Made by a program: the position numbers and the translations under genes
Notes under the pieces: generated by a model
What the model was told of the DNA's origin: nothing
The model's input: only the letters and a program-made list of their open reading frames with translations
Databases searched by the model: none
Assembly: GCF_008704555.1 (NCBI RefSeq)
Contig: NZ_CP023702.1
Location: 5,928,001 to 5,992,000 of the forward strand
DNA: 64,000 nt
Direction: 5' to 3'
DNA from: Streptomyces nitrosporeus
Lineage (GTDB): Bacteria; Actinomycetota; Actinomycetes; Streptomycetales; Streptomycetaceae
Shown: positions 16,718 to 25,248 of the stretch, in pieces
Numbering within the stretch: position 1 is the first letter of the stretch
Layout of the letters: every line of letters begins with the position of its first letter

Positions 16718-17356
16718 GTGCGATTCGAACCGATCACCTGGGAACGACTGACCGCGGCCCTCGCCGGTCACGCCGACGGCCTCCGGCCCGCCGACGGCGG
16801 CACCCGGCTGCGGATCGGTGTCGACGGCGCCCCGGCCGCCTGCCCCGGCGAGCGGGCCGAACACCTCGCCGAGGCGCTCCGGGCCCGCGGACGTGCCGTA
16901 CTCACCGTGTCCACCGCGGGGTTCCTGCGTCCGGCGAGCCTGCGGTTCGAACACGGCAGGCAGGACCCCGACGCGTACGCCGACGGCTGGTTCGACACCG
17001 GGGCGCTGTGGCGCGAGGTGTTCCGGCCCCTGGAACCCGGTGGCAGCGGGCGGGTGCTGCCCGACCTCTGGGACCCGGTCACCGACCGGGCCACCCGCAG
17101 CCCCTACCGGACCCTGCCGGACGGCGGGGTGCTGATCCTGCACGGGCCACTGCTCCTCGGCCACTGGTTCCCCTTCGACCTGAGCGTCCACCTCGCCCTG
17201 ACCCGGGGCGCCCTGCGGCGGCGCACCGGGGAGGGGGAGCGGTGGACCCTGCCGGCCTTCGCGCGGTACGAGGACGAGGTGGCGCCCGCCGGGAAGGCCG
17301 ATGTGGTCGTACGGACCGACGACCCGCACCGGCCCGCGTGGACGGGAACGGGCTGA
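16718..17356 (+). CDS. uridine kinase-like protein lacking a P-loop
   Basis: A 212-residue protein like the uridine-kinase-like ATPases of Streptomyces. At the expected Walker A site (about residues 32-40) it reads GVDGAPAACPG rather than a GxxxxGKT/S loop, so nucleotide binding is doubtful. Later elements such as STAGFLRPASLRFEHGR, DGWFDTGALWREVF and VLILHGPLLLG still follow the family layout. It may be a degenerate paralogue or bind a different ligand. GTG 16718 is used for the start. It is convergent with ogt, whose stop is 34 bp away. Confidence 0.65.
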   Translation: MRFEPITWERLTAALAGHADGLRPADGGTRLRIGVDGAPAACPGERAEHLAEALRARGRAVLTVSTAGFLRPASLRFEHGRQDPDAYADGWFDTGALWREVFRPLEPGGSGRVLPDLWDPVTDRATRSPYRTLPDGGVLILHGPLLLGHWFPFDLSVHLALTRGALRRRTGEGERWTLPAFARYEDEVAPAGKADVVVRTDDPHRPAWTGTG

Positions 17357-17390
17357 CGGACCGCCGGGCGGACCCCTCTGCCCGGAACCC

Positions 17391-17936
17391 TCAGAAGAGC
17401 GGCTGCGGGAGCACGCCCTCCAGCTCCAGCAGCCGCCGCTTGGTCTCCAGGCCGCCCCCGAACCCGCCGAGGCCCCCGTCACTCTCCACCACGCGGTGGC
17501 ACGGCACCACCACCGGCAGCGGATTGGAACCCATGGCCGCGCCCACCGCCTGGGCGGCCCCGGGCTGCCCCACCCGGGCGGCGAGGCCGCCGTACCCGAC
17601 GACCGTGCCGTAGGGGACGCCGGACGCCAGCTCCCGGAGCACCTCACGGGGGAAGCCGGAACTCAGCGACCAGTCCAGAGGGAGGCCGAACTCCCGCAGC
17701 GTGCCGGCGAAGTACGCGCCGAGCTGACGCACCGGCTCCGCGAGCCGCGCCGAGTCCGGGGCGTGCACCGGCTCGGCGCCCAGCCGGCTCCGCAGCCCCT
17801 CCAGCACCGCCTCGCACACCGCGGGGCGGGCGTGGAAGGCCACGGTCACCAGGCCGGTGTCCGTCGCGGCGAGCAGCAGCGCTCCGATGCCGCTCTCCAC
17901 GACGGTCCAGTGCGGTCCCCGCGCATCGCTCTCCAT
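17391..17936 (-). CDS. ogt: methylated-DNA--protein-cysteine methyltransferase
   Basis: A 181-residue suicide DNA-repair protein that removes alkyl groups from O6-alkylguanine. The acceptor is C146 in VVVPCHRVV; the helix-turn-helix precedes it (GYGGLAARVGQPGAAQAVGAAM), and GLGGFGGGLETKRRLLELE follows. The N-terminal domain is present but short and lacks Ada-type zinc Cys residues. It is monocistronic as far as can be seen. It is one of several repair genes in this part of the window. Confidence 0.95.
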   Translation of the reverse strand: MESDARGPHWTVVESGIGALLLAATDTGLVTVAFHARPAVCEAVLEGLRSRLGAEPVHAPDSARLAEPVRQLGAYFAGTLREFGLPLDWSLSSGFPREVLRELASGVPYGTVVGYGGLAARVGQPGAAQAVGAAMGSNPLPVVVPCHRVVESDGGLGGFGGGLETKRRLLELEGVLPQPLF

Positions 17937-17991
17937 GCGCCCACCGTACGGCCCGGCGCCGGCAGCGGGGCCCCGGCGGGGCGCGGACCCG

Positions 17992-18864
17992 TCAGCGGGT
18001 GGCGTCCCGGACGAGGTCGGGGTTGTTGGAGATGATGCCGTCGACGCCGTAACCCGCGACCCTCGCCGCCTTCTCCGCGTCGTTGACCGTCCAGGTGTTC
18101 ACCCGCAGCGGCTTGCCGTGCGCGCCCTTGAGCTTCTGGACCTCGGCGACGTAGTCCGCGTCGATCGTCGTGTACGACGGGTTGATCTGGTCCGTGAACG
18201 CCGCGTACGCCGGCAGATCGGCCACCGCGGGAGTGCCCAGGAAGCCCGTCACGACGTCCGGGCGCTGCTCGTGGACAATCTTCACACTCTCTGCACCGAA
18301 GCTCTGGACGACCAGGCGGTGCTTCACATGACCCCGGTCGAGCCACCCCTCCTGGCGCAGGACCCGCAGGATCTCCTTCTCGATCCCGGGGTAGGTCGCG
18401 GGGCTCTTGATCTCCAGGAGCAGCTTCTGGCGGTTGCGCTCGACCCGCTGCAGATAACTCTTCAGGGTCGGGACCCGGGCGCCGGTGAACTCCGCGCCGA
18501 ACCAGCTGCCCGCGTCCAGTTTCGCTATCTCCGCCGCGGTGAAGTCCTTGACGGCCCAGGGGGCGCGGTCCGGGTAGACCTGCTCGGCGTCGGTGGTCCG
18601 CGCCAGGGTGGTGTCGTGCATGACGACCAGCACGCCGTCCGCGGTGCGCTGGACGTCGTTCTCCACCCAGCTGATCCCCAGGTCGTCGGCCGCGTCCACC
18701 GCGGCCAGCGTGTTCTCCGGGGCGTAGGCGGAGGCGCCCCGGTGGGCGTAGACGACGGGGGTGTCCCCGGCGCCGGCGGCCTGGGTCTGCCCGGCGGACA
18801 GCAGGACGCAGCCGCCGAGCAGGGCGGCGACGGCGGTGGAGGCGGTGGCGGTGCGTGCGGACAC
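17992..18864 (-). CDS. glpQ2: exported glycerophosphodiester phosphodiesterase
   Basis: A 290-residue GDPD of the GlpQ type, which releases glycerol-3-phosphate from glycerophosphodiesters. Signature residues are in VVYAHRGASAYAPENTLAA (catalytic His-Arg), WVENDVQRTADGVLVVMHD (metal-binding Glu/Asp and second His) and LLLEIKSP. The N-terminus is a signal peptide with LLGGC, so it may be a lipoprotein, though cleavage after TQA is also possible. GTG 18864 is chosen because AGGAG lies 5 nt upstream. In S. coelicolor a gene near uvrB called glpQ2 is reported to be phosphate-controlled; orthology here rests on my recollection of synteny. Confidence 0.88.
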   Translation of the reverse strand: MSARTATASTAVAALLGGCVLLSAGQTQAAGAGDTPVVYAHRGASAYAPENTLAAVDAADDLGISWVENDVQRTADGVLVVMHDTTLARTTDAEQVYPDRAPWAVKDFTAAEIAKLDAGSWFGAEFTGARVPTLKSYLQRVERNRQKLLLEIKSPATYPGIEKEILRVLRQEGWLDRGHVKHRLVVQSFGAESVKIVHEQRPDVVTGFLGTPAVADLPAYAAFTDQINPSYTTIDADYVAEVQKLKGAHGKPLRVNTWTVNDAEKAARVAGYGVDGIISNNPDLVRDATR

Positions 18865-19012
18865 GGGTACTCCTCGCATCGGGGTTGCGGTCCAGCCGAG
18901 AGTCGCATCCGGCTCCCAACGGAAGGGAGGGCGGCGATGGCCACAATGTGAACGGAATGTTGGGTACCGGAACGGCGGGCCCCGCGGGGACGGATAAAAT
19001 GCCGCTCCTACG

Positions 19013-19041
19013 TTTGCCTGCCGGGCCTCGCCCTTTAGGGT
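19013..19041 (+). promoter_or_regulatory. candidate promoter for the MHYT gene
   Basis: TTTGCC (19013-19018) and TAGGGT (19036-19041) are separated by 17 bp, an acceptable vegetative-type promoter 39 bp before the MHYT start. TAGGGT is a common Streptomyces -10 form; the -35 is weak. Confidence 0.4.
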
Positions 19042-19079
19042 CACCCCCGAACCCGGGCCTCCGTGAAGGGCGTACCAGC

Positions 19080-19955
19080 ATGCAGGGCACAGTTGACGGT
19101 TTCAGTTACGGCCTCGTGACCCCCGTCGTGGCATTCCTCATGGCCTGCCTCGGGGCGGCCCTCGGACTGCGCTGCACCACACGGTCGCTGCGCGCGCGGA
19201 GCGCCGCCCGGGCCGGCTGGCTCGCTCTCGGGGCCACCTCCATAGGGTCCGGGATCTGGACGATGCACTTCGTGGCGATGCTCGGCTTCAGCGTCCGGGG
19301 GACGCCCGTCGCCTACGACAGGCCGCTCACCTTCGCCAGCCTCGCCGTGGCGGTCGTGATGGTCGGCATCGGCATCTTCATCGTCGGCTACCGCGGCGCC
19401 ACGCGCATGGCCCTGGTCACCGGCGGCACGATCACCGGCCTCGGGGTGGCCTCCATGCACTACCTGGGCATGGCCGGGATGCTCTTCGAGGGGCGGTTCG
19501 CCTACGACACGCTCACCGTCACGCTCTCCGTCGTCATCGCCGTCGTCGCGGCGACCACCGCGCTGTGGGCGGCCGTCTCCGTCCACGGCTTCCTGCCCAG
19601 CCTCGGGGCCAGCGTGGTCATGGGGGTCGCCGTCAGCGGTATGCACTACACCGGAATGGCAGCGCTCCACGTCCATCTGGACCCCGAGGCCGTCCCGGTG
19701 CGGGGCGACACCCCCGTCTCCCTGCTGCTGCCGATGCTGATCGGGCCCGGCTGCTTCCTGCTGCTCGCCGGTGTGGTCGTGATGGTCGACCCGATGGTGG
19801 TGGCGGGCGGCGGCCCCGTGCCGGGCGACGCGCACCGGGCCGGGCGCGGCCACGGGCACGACGGCCGGGGGAGCACCGCCGCCCCGGTCCAGCGGCACCG
19901 CGCACCGTACGAGACCGCCGCCCGCGGGGGGTACCGGCAGTCGCGGAAGAGCTGA
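19080..19955 (+). CDS. MHYT-domain integral membrane sensor
   Basis: A 291-residue membrane protein with about seven transmembrane helices and three MHYT repeats: TMHFVAM, SMHYLGM and GMHYTGM. The MHYT domain is proposed to bind copper and sense oxygen, NO or CO. No output domain (GGDEF, EAL or kinase) is attached; the last 50 residues are a polar cytoplasmic tail rich in Gly, Arg and His. It could be a stand-alone sensor or signal through a partner. Only 39 bp separate its stop from uvrB, but uvrB has its own promoter motif. Confidence 0.85.
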   Translation: MQGTVDGFSYGLVTPVVAFLMACLGAALGLRCTTRSLRARSAARAGWLALGATSIGSGIWTMHFVAMLGFSVRGTPVAYDRPLTFASLAVAVVMVGIGIFIVGYRGATRMALVTGGTITGLGVASMHYLGMAGMLFEGRFAYDTLTVTLSVVIAVVAATTALWAAVSVHGFLPSLGASVVMGVAVSGMHYTGMAALHVHLDPEAVPVRGDTPVSLLLPMLIGPGCFLLLAGVVVMVDPMVVAGGGPVPGDAHRAGRGHGHDGRGSTAAPVQRHRAPYETAARGGYRQSRKS

Positions 19956-19965
19956 TCCACCGCCG

Positions 19966-19988
19966 TTGTCGGTGGGGCGCCGTACGGT
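19966..19988 (+). promoter_or_regulatory. PafBC-type (RecA-NDp) DNA-damage promoter of uvrB
   Basis: TTGTCGGTG (19966-19974), eight bases, then TACGGT (19983-19988). This matches the actinobacterial LexA-independent damage promoter TTGTCRGTG-N8-TAnnnT. The -10 ends six bases before the uvrB ATG, so transcription should begin at or next to the start codon, giving a leaderless message. Confidence 0.75.
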
Positions 19989-19994
19989 GGATCC

Positions 19995-22121
19995 ATGCGG
20001 CCCGTTTCCCAGATCGAACGTACGGTGGCGCCCTTCGAGGTCGTCAGTCCCTACCAGCCCAGCGGCGACCAGCCGGCGGCCATCGCCGAGCTGGAGCGGC
20101 GCATCAGGGCGGGCGAGAAGGACGTCGTCCTGCTCGGCGCGACCGGCACCGGCAAGTCGGCGACGACCGCCTGGATGATCGAGAAGCTCCAGCGCCCGAC
20201 CCTCGTCATGGCCCCGAACAAGACACTCGCCGCGCAGCTGGCCAACGAGTTCCGCGAGCTCCTGCCGAACAACGCGGTCGAGTACTTCGTCTCGTACTAC
20301 GACTACTACCAGCCCGAGGCGTACGTCCCGCAGTCGGACACCTACATCGAGAAGGACTCCTCGATCAACGAGGAGGTCGAGCGGCTGCGCCACTCCGCCA
20401 CGAACTCCCTGCTCACCCGGCGCGACGTCGTCGTGGTGGCCTCCGTGTCCTGCATCTACGGCCTCGGCACACCGCAGGAGTACGTGGACCGCATGGTCCG
20501 GCTCCAGGTCGGCGACGAGGTCGACCGGGACGACCTGCTGCGCCGCTTCGTCGAGATCCAGTACACCCGCAACGACCTGGCGTTCACCCGCGGCACCTTC
20601 CGGGTGCGCGGCGACACCATCGAGATCTTCCCGGTCTACGAGGAGCTCGCCGTCCGCATCGAGATGTTCGGTGACGAGATCGAGGCGCTCTCCACCCTCC
20701 ACCCGCTCACCGGCGAGGTCATCAGCGAGGACCGCGCGCTCCACGTCTTCCCCGCCAGCCACTACGTCGCCGGACCCGAGCGGATGGAGAAGGCCGTCAG
20801 CGGCATCGAGCAGGAGCTGGCACAGCGCCTGGCCGAGCTGGAGAAGCAGGGCAAGATGCTGGAGGCCCAGCGGCTGCGGATGCGCACCACGTACGACATC
20901 GAGATGCTCCGCCAGATCGGTACCTGCTCCGGGGTCGAGAACTACTCGATGCACTTCGACGACCGCGCCCCGGGCACCGCCCCCAACACCCTCCTGGACT
21001 ACTTCCCCGAGGACTTCCTCCTCGTCCTGGACGAGTCGCACGTCACCGTCCCGCAGATCGGCGCGATGTACGAGGGCGACGCCTCCCGCAAGCGGACCCT
21101 GGTCGACCACGGCTTCCGGCTGCCCTCCGCGCTGGACAACCGTCCCCTGAAGTGGGAGGAGTTCCTCCAGCGGATCGACCAGACGGTCTACCTCTCCGCC
21201 ACCCCCGGCACGTACGAGATGTCCCGCGGCGACGGATACGTCGAGCAGATCATCCGGCCGACCGGGCTCGTCGACCCCGAGGTCGTCGTCAAGCCCACCG
21301 AGGGCCAGATCGACGACCTGGTCCACGAGATCCGCAAGCGCACCGAGAAGGACGAGCGGGTCCTGGTCACCACCCTCACCAAGAAGATGGCCGAGGACCT
21401 CACCGACTACTTCCTGGAGCTGGGCATCCAGGTCCGCTACCTCCACAGCGACGTCGACACCCTGCGCCGTATCGAACTGCTGCGTGAGCTGCGCTCCGGG
21501 GAGTACGACGTCCTGGTCGGCATCAACCTGCTCCGCGAGGGACTCGACCTGCCCGAGGTCTCCCTGGTGGCCATCCTCGACGCGGACAAGCAGGGCTTCC
21601 TCCGGTCGGGCACCTCGCTGATCCAGACCATCGGCCGTGCCGCCCGTAACGTCTCGGGCCAGGTCCACATGTACGCCGACCGGATCACCCCGGCGATGGC
21701 CCAGGCCATCGACGAGACCAACCGGCGCCGCGAGAAGCAGATCGCCTACAACACCGAACGCGGAGTCGACCCGCAGCCGCTCCGCAAGAAGATCAACGAC
21801 ATCGTCGCCTCCATCGCCCGCGAGGAGGTCGACACCGAACAGCTCCTCGGCACCGGCTACCGCCGGGCCAAGGACGCCAAGGACACCAAGGCGCCCGTCC
21901 CCTCCCTCGGCAGGACCGCTCCGGGGGGCGGGGCAGTCAAGGAGGGTGCCGCCGTCACCGACCGGCCCGCCGCCGAACTCGCGGGGATCATCGAGGAGAT
22001 GACGGACCGCATGCGGGCCGCCGCCGCCGACCTGCAGTTCGAGGTGGCCGCGCGGCTGCGTGACGAGGTGGGCGAGCTCAAGAAGGAGCTGCGGCAGATG
22101 AGGGAGGCGGGACTGGCCTGA
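19995..22121 (+). CDS. uvrB: excinuclease ABC subunit B
   Basis: A 708-residue UvrB, the damage-verifying helicase of nucleotide excision repair. Walker A GATGTGKS is at 48-55; the beta-hairpin YYDYYQPEAYVP, the DESHVT box, the RxxR motif VI region (IQTIGRAARN) and a C-terminal UVR domain (about 660-700, binding UvrC) are all present. Start ATG 19995 lies immediately after a PafBC-type -10 with no ribosome-binding site, consistent with leaderless translation. The segment from about 640 to 660 is a Gly- and Ala-rich linker before the UVR domain. Confidence 0.98.
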   Translation: MRPVSQIERTVAPFEVVSPYQPSGDQPAAIAELERRIRAGEKDVVLLGATGTGKSATTAWMIEKLQRPTLVMAPNKTLAAQLANEFRELLPNNAVEYFVSYYDYYQPEAYVPQSDTYIEKDSSINEEVERLRHSATNSLLTRRDVVVVASVSCIYGLGTPQEYVDRMVRLQVGDEVDRDDLLRRFVEIQYTRNDLAFTRGTFRVRGDTIEIFPVYEELAVRIEMFGDEIEALSTLHPLTGEVISEDRALHVFPASHYVAGPERMEKAVSGIEQELAQRLAELEKQGKMLEAQRLRMRTTYDIEMLRQIGTCSGVENYSMHFDDRAPGTAPNTLLDYFPEDFLLVLDESHVTVPQIGAMYEGDASRKRTLVDHGFRLPSALDNRPLKWEEFLQRIDQTVYLSATPGTYEMSRGDGYVEQIIRPTGLVDPEVVVKPTEGQIDDLVHEIRKRTEKDERVLVTTLTKKMAEDLTDYFLELGIQVRYLHSDVDTLRRIELLRELRSGEYDVLVGINLLREGLDLPEVSLVAILDADKQGFLRSGTSLIQTIGRAARNVSGQVHMYADRITPAMAQAIDETNRRREKQIAYNTERGVDPQPLRKKINDIVASIAREEVDTEQLLGTGYRRAKDAKDTKAPVPSLGRTAPGGGAVKEGAAVTDRPAAELAGIIEEMTDRMRAAAADLQFEVAARLRDEVGELKKELRQMREAGLA

Positions 22122-22252
22122 CGGCCGGGGCGCGCGATGTTGCAGGACCGACACAAAAACGGCCCGTCCCTGCTTCCCGCCCCCGTGGACTGCGTAGGGT
22201 TCGGGGAAACCGCACACCGAGGGTTGCGGGGCAAGCGGAGAGGGGACAGCGC

Positions 22253-22831
22253 GTGACGGTCAACATGACCAAGGGCCAGGCCATCAGCCTGCAGAAGAGC
22301 GACGGGGGGACCCTGACCGCGGTACGGATGGGGCTCGGCTGGCAGGCGGCCCCGCGCCGCGGGCTGTTCGGCTCCCGCACCCGGGAGATCGACCTGGACG
22401 CCTCGGCGGTGCTGTTCGCCGACAAGCAGCCCGTGGACGTCGTGTTCTTCCGCCACCTGGTCAGCGACGACGGTTCGGTGAAGCACACCGGCGACAACCT
22501 GGTCGGCGGCGCCGGCTCGGGCGGCGACGACGAGGCGATCCTCGTCGACCTCCAGCGGGTCCCGGTCCACATCGACCAGATCGTCTTCACGGTGAACTCC
22601 TTCACCGGCCAGACGTTCCAGGAGGTGCAGAACGCCTTCTGCCGCATCGTCGACGAGACCAACGGCCAGGAACTCGCCCGCTACACCCTGGACGGCGGCG
22701 GCCAGTACACCGCCCAGATCATGGCCAAGGTGCACCGGGCCGGCAGCGGCTGGAAGATGACCGCCCTGGGCAACCCGGCCAACGGCCGGACCTTCCAGGA
22801 CCTGATGCCGGCGATCCTGCCGCATCTGTAG
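22253..22831 (+). CDS. TerD-family calcium-binding stress protein
   Basis: A 192-residue single-domain TerD protein. The calcium-binding loop is at about residues 79-95 (GDNLVGGAGSGGDDE), and ILVDLQRVPVHIDQIVFTVNS and QNAFCRIVDETNGQELARYTL are standard TerD strands. TerD proteins are common in Streptomyces and are linked to tellurite, phage and envelope stress; the exact function is unsettled. GTG 22253 follows GAGAGGGG. Two hairpins lie after it, so the second TerD gene is probably expressed separately. Confidence 0.92.
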   Translation: MTVNMTKGQAISLQKSDGGTLTAVRMGLGWQAAPRRGLFGSRTREIDLDASAVLFADKQPVDVVFFRHLVSDDGSVKHTGDNLVGGAGSGGDDEAILVDLQRVPVHIDQIVFTVNSFTGQTFQEVQNAFCRIVDETNGQELARYTLDGGGQYTAQIMAKVHRAGSGWKMTALGNPANGRTFQDLMPAILPHL

Positions 22832-22836
22832 CGGCG

Positions 22837-22906
22837 GACGGGGCCGCGGGCCCCGTCCACGGAACAGCACGAGCAGCTCCCGGAGGCGTCCGCCGCCGGG
22901 AGCTGC
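22837..22906 (+). terminator. two hairpins after the terD gene
   Basis: GACGGGGCC (22837-22845) pairs with GGCCCCGTC (22849-22857) around a three-base loop. GCAGCTCCCGG (22873-22883) pairs perfectly with CCGGGAGCTGC (22896-22906). Neither has a T run, which is normal for Streptomyces terminators. Confidence 0.65.
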
Positions 22907-22950
22907 GCCCATGGCAGGGCGCCACACGGAACGTCGAGGGGGACAGGGCG

Positions 22951-24960
22951 ATGACGGCCGAACTGGTCCGGGGGCAGAACCACGCCTTGCCCCAGACCCG
23001 TCTGGAGATCAGGGTGACGGCGGGCTCACCGGTGGTGGCCGGGGCCACCCTCGCGGACGAGGGCGGCACCGTCCACGGCGCCGAATGGGTCGCCCACCCC
23101 GGCGCTCCCCGGCTGCCGGGCCTGGAGGTGCCCCGGCAGGCCGCCGCAGGCCACCGGCTCGCCGTCGACCTCGGTGCCCTGCCCGAGGCGGTCCACCGCG
23201 TCACCGTACTGCTGGCCCTGCCCACCGGGCCGGGCCGGCCCGTCCGGTTCGGGGCGGTGGCGGCGCCGTTCGTGGCGGTCACCGGGCTCGACGGCACCGA
23301 GATCGCCACCTTCACCCTCACCGGCCTGGACTCCGAGTCCGCGGTCACGGCCCTGGAGCTCTACCGCCGCCAAGGCGCCTGGAAGGTCCGCGCGGTCGGC
23401 CAGGGATACGCCGCGGGCCTCGCCGAGATGCTCGCCGACCAGGGGCTCACGGAGGCGGCGGAGCTGGCCGCCTCGATACAGGAGGCCGTCGCCTCCGGGC
23501 TCGCCCGCTCCGTGGCGCCCCCGCCGCCGCGTACGCCGGACGGGGAGCGGGCCCGCCGTCCCGCACCGCCCGCCGCCCCGCCGTCCGGACCGGCGGCCAC
23601 GACGCCTCCGGCCGTCACATCCCCGGCCATGACGCCTCCGGCCATGACGCCTCCGGCCGTCACGCCGGCCCCCGGACCGTCCGGTGACGCGGGCGGCGGT
23701 GTGCCGTATGCCGGTGCGCCGGGCGGTCCCTCCGCGGGTCCCATCAGCTACGCCCACCCCCGCCGTCAGACCTCCGCACCGCCTCCGCCGCCCTCCACGG
23801 CCCCTCCGGCGGCCCCGGGACAGCCCGCACGGCCCGTCGCGGGTGACGCCACCGGCTGGTCGATGGACGAACGCCTGTACAACCAGATCTGGGGCATGTT
23901 CGAGGACCTGGCGCGGGCCGTCGCCGCCTACCGCAGCGCCGTGGACTTCGCCGAGTCCCGGATGGACCAGGAACTCGAACGGACGCTTTCCGACCCCCGC
24001 AGCCGCATCGGCGGCACGGGCGACCTGGCGAGAGCCGCGGCCAGGGCCAAGTGCGAGGAGCTCACCGCGCGGGCCCGCGAGGCACTGGACCGCGACCTGG
24101 CCCAGCTCGCCGCGGAGTCCGGCGTCGTCGAGCCCGCGCTCCCGGCCCCGTACGCGGGCTGGGACAACCCCGTCTGGCACGGCTACCGCGTGCCCATGGA
24201 GATCCCGATGGCGCTGCGCCTGGGGGATCTGCACCTGCCCGAGCGGGCCGACCTGCGAATCCCCCTGCTGGTCCGGCTGCCCCTGGAGCGCGGTATCTGG
24301 ATCGACAGCGGCCGTACGGCCTTTGAGGCCGCCGCGGCGGCGGGCGGGGGCCGGCTGCGGGCCCTGGCCATGGAGACCGCCGTCGCCCTGGCCGCACGGC
24401 TGCTCGCGGCCTACCCGGCGGGGGAGTTCTCCGTCCACGTCATCGACCCCGCCGGTTCCGCCGCGGGCCCCCTCGCCCCGCTGACCGCGTCCGGCGTCCT
24501 GTCCTCCCCGCCCGCCACGGGCCCCGCCGGGGTGAGCGCCGTGCTGGCCCACCTCACCCGGCGGGTCGACCTGGTGCAGATGGCGGTCAGGGCCGGTGCC
24601 GCGGACTCGCTCCCGCCCGATCTGGACACCGGCGAGCAGTTGCTCGTCGTCAACGACTTCCCGCACGGTTTCGACGACCGGGCCGTCACCCAGCTGCGCT
24701 ACCTCGCCGACGAGGGTCCCTCGGCCGGCGTACACCTGATGATGGTGGCCGACCGCGAGGACGCCCGCGCCTACGGGCCCCTCCTCGACCCGCTGTGGCG
24801 TTCCCTGCTGCGCGTCACCCCGGTCGCCGACGACCACCTCGCCGATCCGTGGGTGGGGCACGCCTGGACGTACGAGCCGTCCCGGATACCGCCGGGCAGC
24901 CGCGTCCTGGAACAGGTGCTGGCGCTGGTGGCCGCCGCCCGGCGGACCGGACACCGCTGA
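22951..24960 (+). CDS. TerD domain fused to degenerate FtsK-like domain
   Basis: A 669-residue protein in three parts. Residues 1-165 are a TerD-like domain without an obvious calcium loop. Residues 170-305 are a low-complexity Pro/Ala linker with PPAMT/PPAVT repeats. Residues 310-669 begin with a helical segment and continue into a fold that looks like an FtsK/HerA-type ATPase core: LVRLPLERGIWIDSGR, VHVIDPAG, LLVVNDFPHGF and GVHLMMVADRE resemble its strands, but no Walker A is visible. It is probably a pseudo-ATPase or scaffold in a Ter-type stress complex. ATG 22951 follows GAGGGGGAC. Confidence 0.65.
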   Translation: MTAELVRGQNHALPQTRLEIRVTAGSPVVAGATLADEGGTVHGAEWVAHPGAPRLPGLEVPRQAAAGHRLAVDLGALPEAVHRVTVLLALPTGPGRPVRFGAVAAPFVAVTGLDGTEIATFTLTGLDSESAVTALELYRRQGAWKVRAVGQGYAAGLAEMLADQGLTEAAELAASIQEAVASGLARSVAPPPPRTPDGERARRPAPPAAPPSGPAATTPPAVTSPAMTPPAMTPPAVTPAPGPSGDAGGGVPYAGAPGGPSAGPISYAHPRRQTSAPPPPPSTAPPAAPGQPARPVAGDATGWSMDERLYNQIWGMFEDLARAVAAYRSAVDFAESRMDQELERTLSDPRSRIGGTGDLARAAARAKCEELTARAREALDRDLAQLAAESGVVEPALPAPYAGWDNPVWHGYRVPMEIPMALRLGDLHLPERADLRIPLLVRLPLERGIWIDSGRTAFEAAAAAGGGRLRALAMETAVALAARLLAAYPAGEFSVHVIDPAGSAAGPLAPLTASGVLSSPPATGPAGVSAVLAHLTRRVDLVQMAVRAGAADSLPPDLDTGEQLLVVNDFPHGFDDRAVTQLRYLADEGPSAGVHLMMVADREDARAYGPLLDPLWRSLLRVTPVADDHLADPWVGHAWTYEPSRIPPGSRVLEQVLALVAAARRTGHR

Positions 24961-25089
24961 GGCCCCCGCGCCGGGCCGGAGCCCGTGCCGACCGGACGGA
25001 TACAGGAACGGCACAACCCCTCCGAGCTGGCCTTTTGATCAGCTTTTGCCTGGAGCTTTACCTTATCTTGGTGCTTCCTGTACTGTTCT

Positions 25090-25220
25090 TCGAGCGGAGG
25101 GGAGTACTCCCGATCGCGGCGTTCCCGTCAGTACGGACTGTGACCGGTCCCGGGGCGCCGGCCCGGCGCGCAGCCCGCGCCCCGGGTGGAAGAGACCTCC
25201 GGCAGCGACGACGCTGATCC
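25090..25220 (+). ncRNA. yybP-ykoY manganese riboswitch
   Basis: The 288-bp gap before terC contains the two conserved halves of the yybP-ykoY element: GGGGAGTA at 25099-25106, and GTGGAAGAGACCTCCGGC with GCAGCGACGACGCTGATCC at about 25185-25220. Helices between them are GC-rich. This class binds Mn2+ and controls TerC/Alx and Mn exporters, which matches the downstream gene. The exact ends are estimated from the conserved blocks. Confidence 0.88.
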
Positions 25221-25248
25221 ATAGCCGTAGTGAACTGCCGGAGGCGCA

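Noticed and set aside
14228..17647. An 1139-codon antisense frame over ureD, the Amt gene and the uridine-kinase-like gene
   Set aside because: Mirror of GC-rich sense genes, low-complexity Gly/Arg/Asp composition and no domain.
18943..18953. PHO box upstream of the GlpQ-type gene
   Set aside because: One GTTCAC-like unit is present on the minus strand, but no second correctly spaced 11-bp repeat was convincing.
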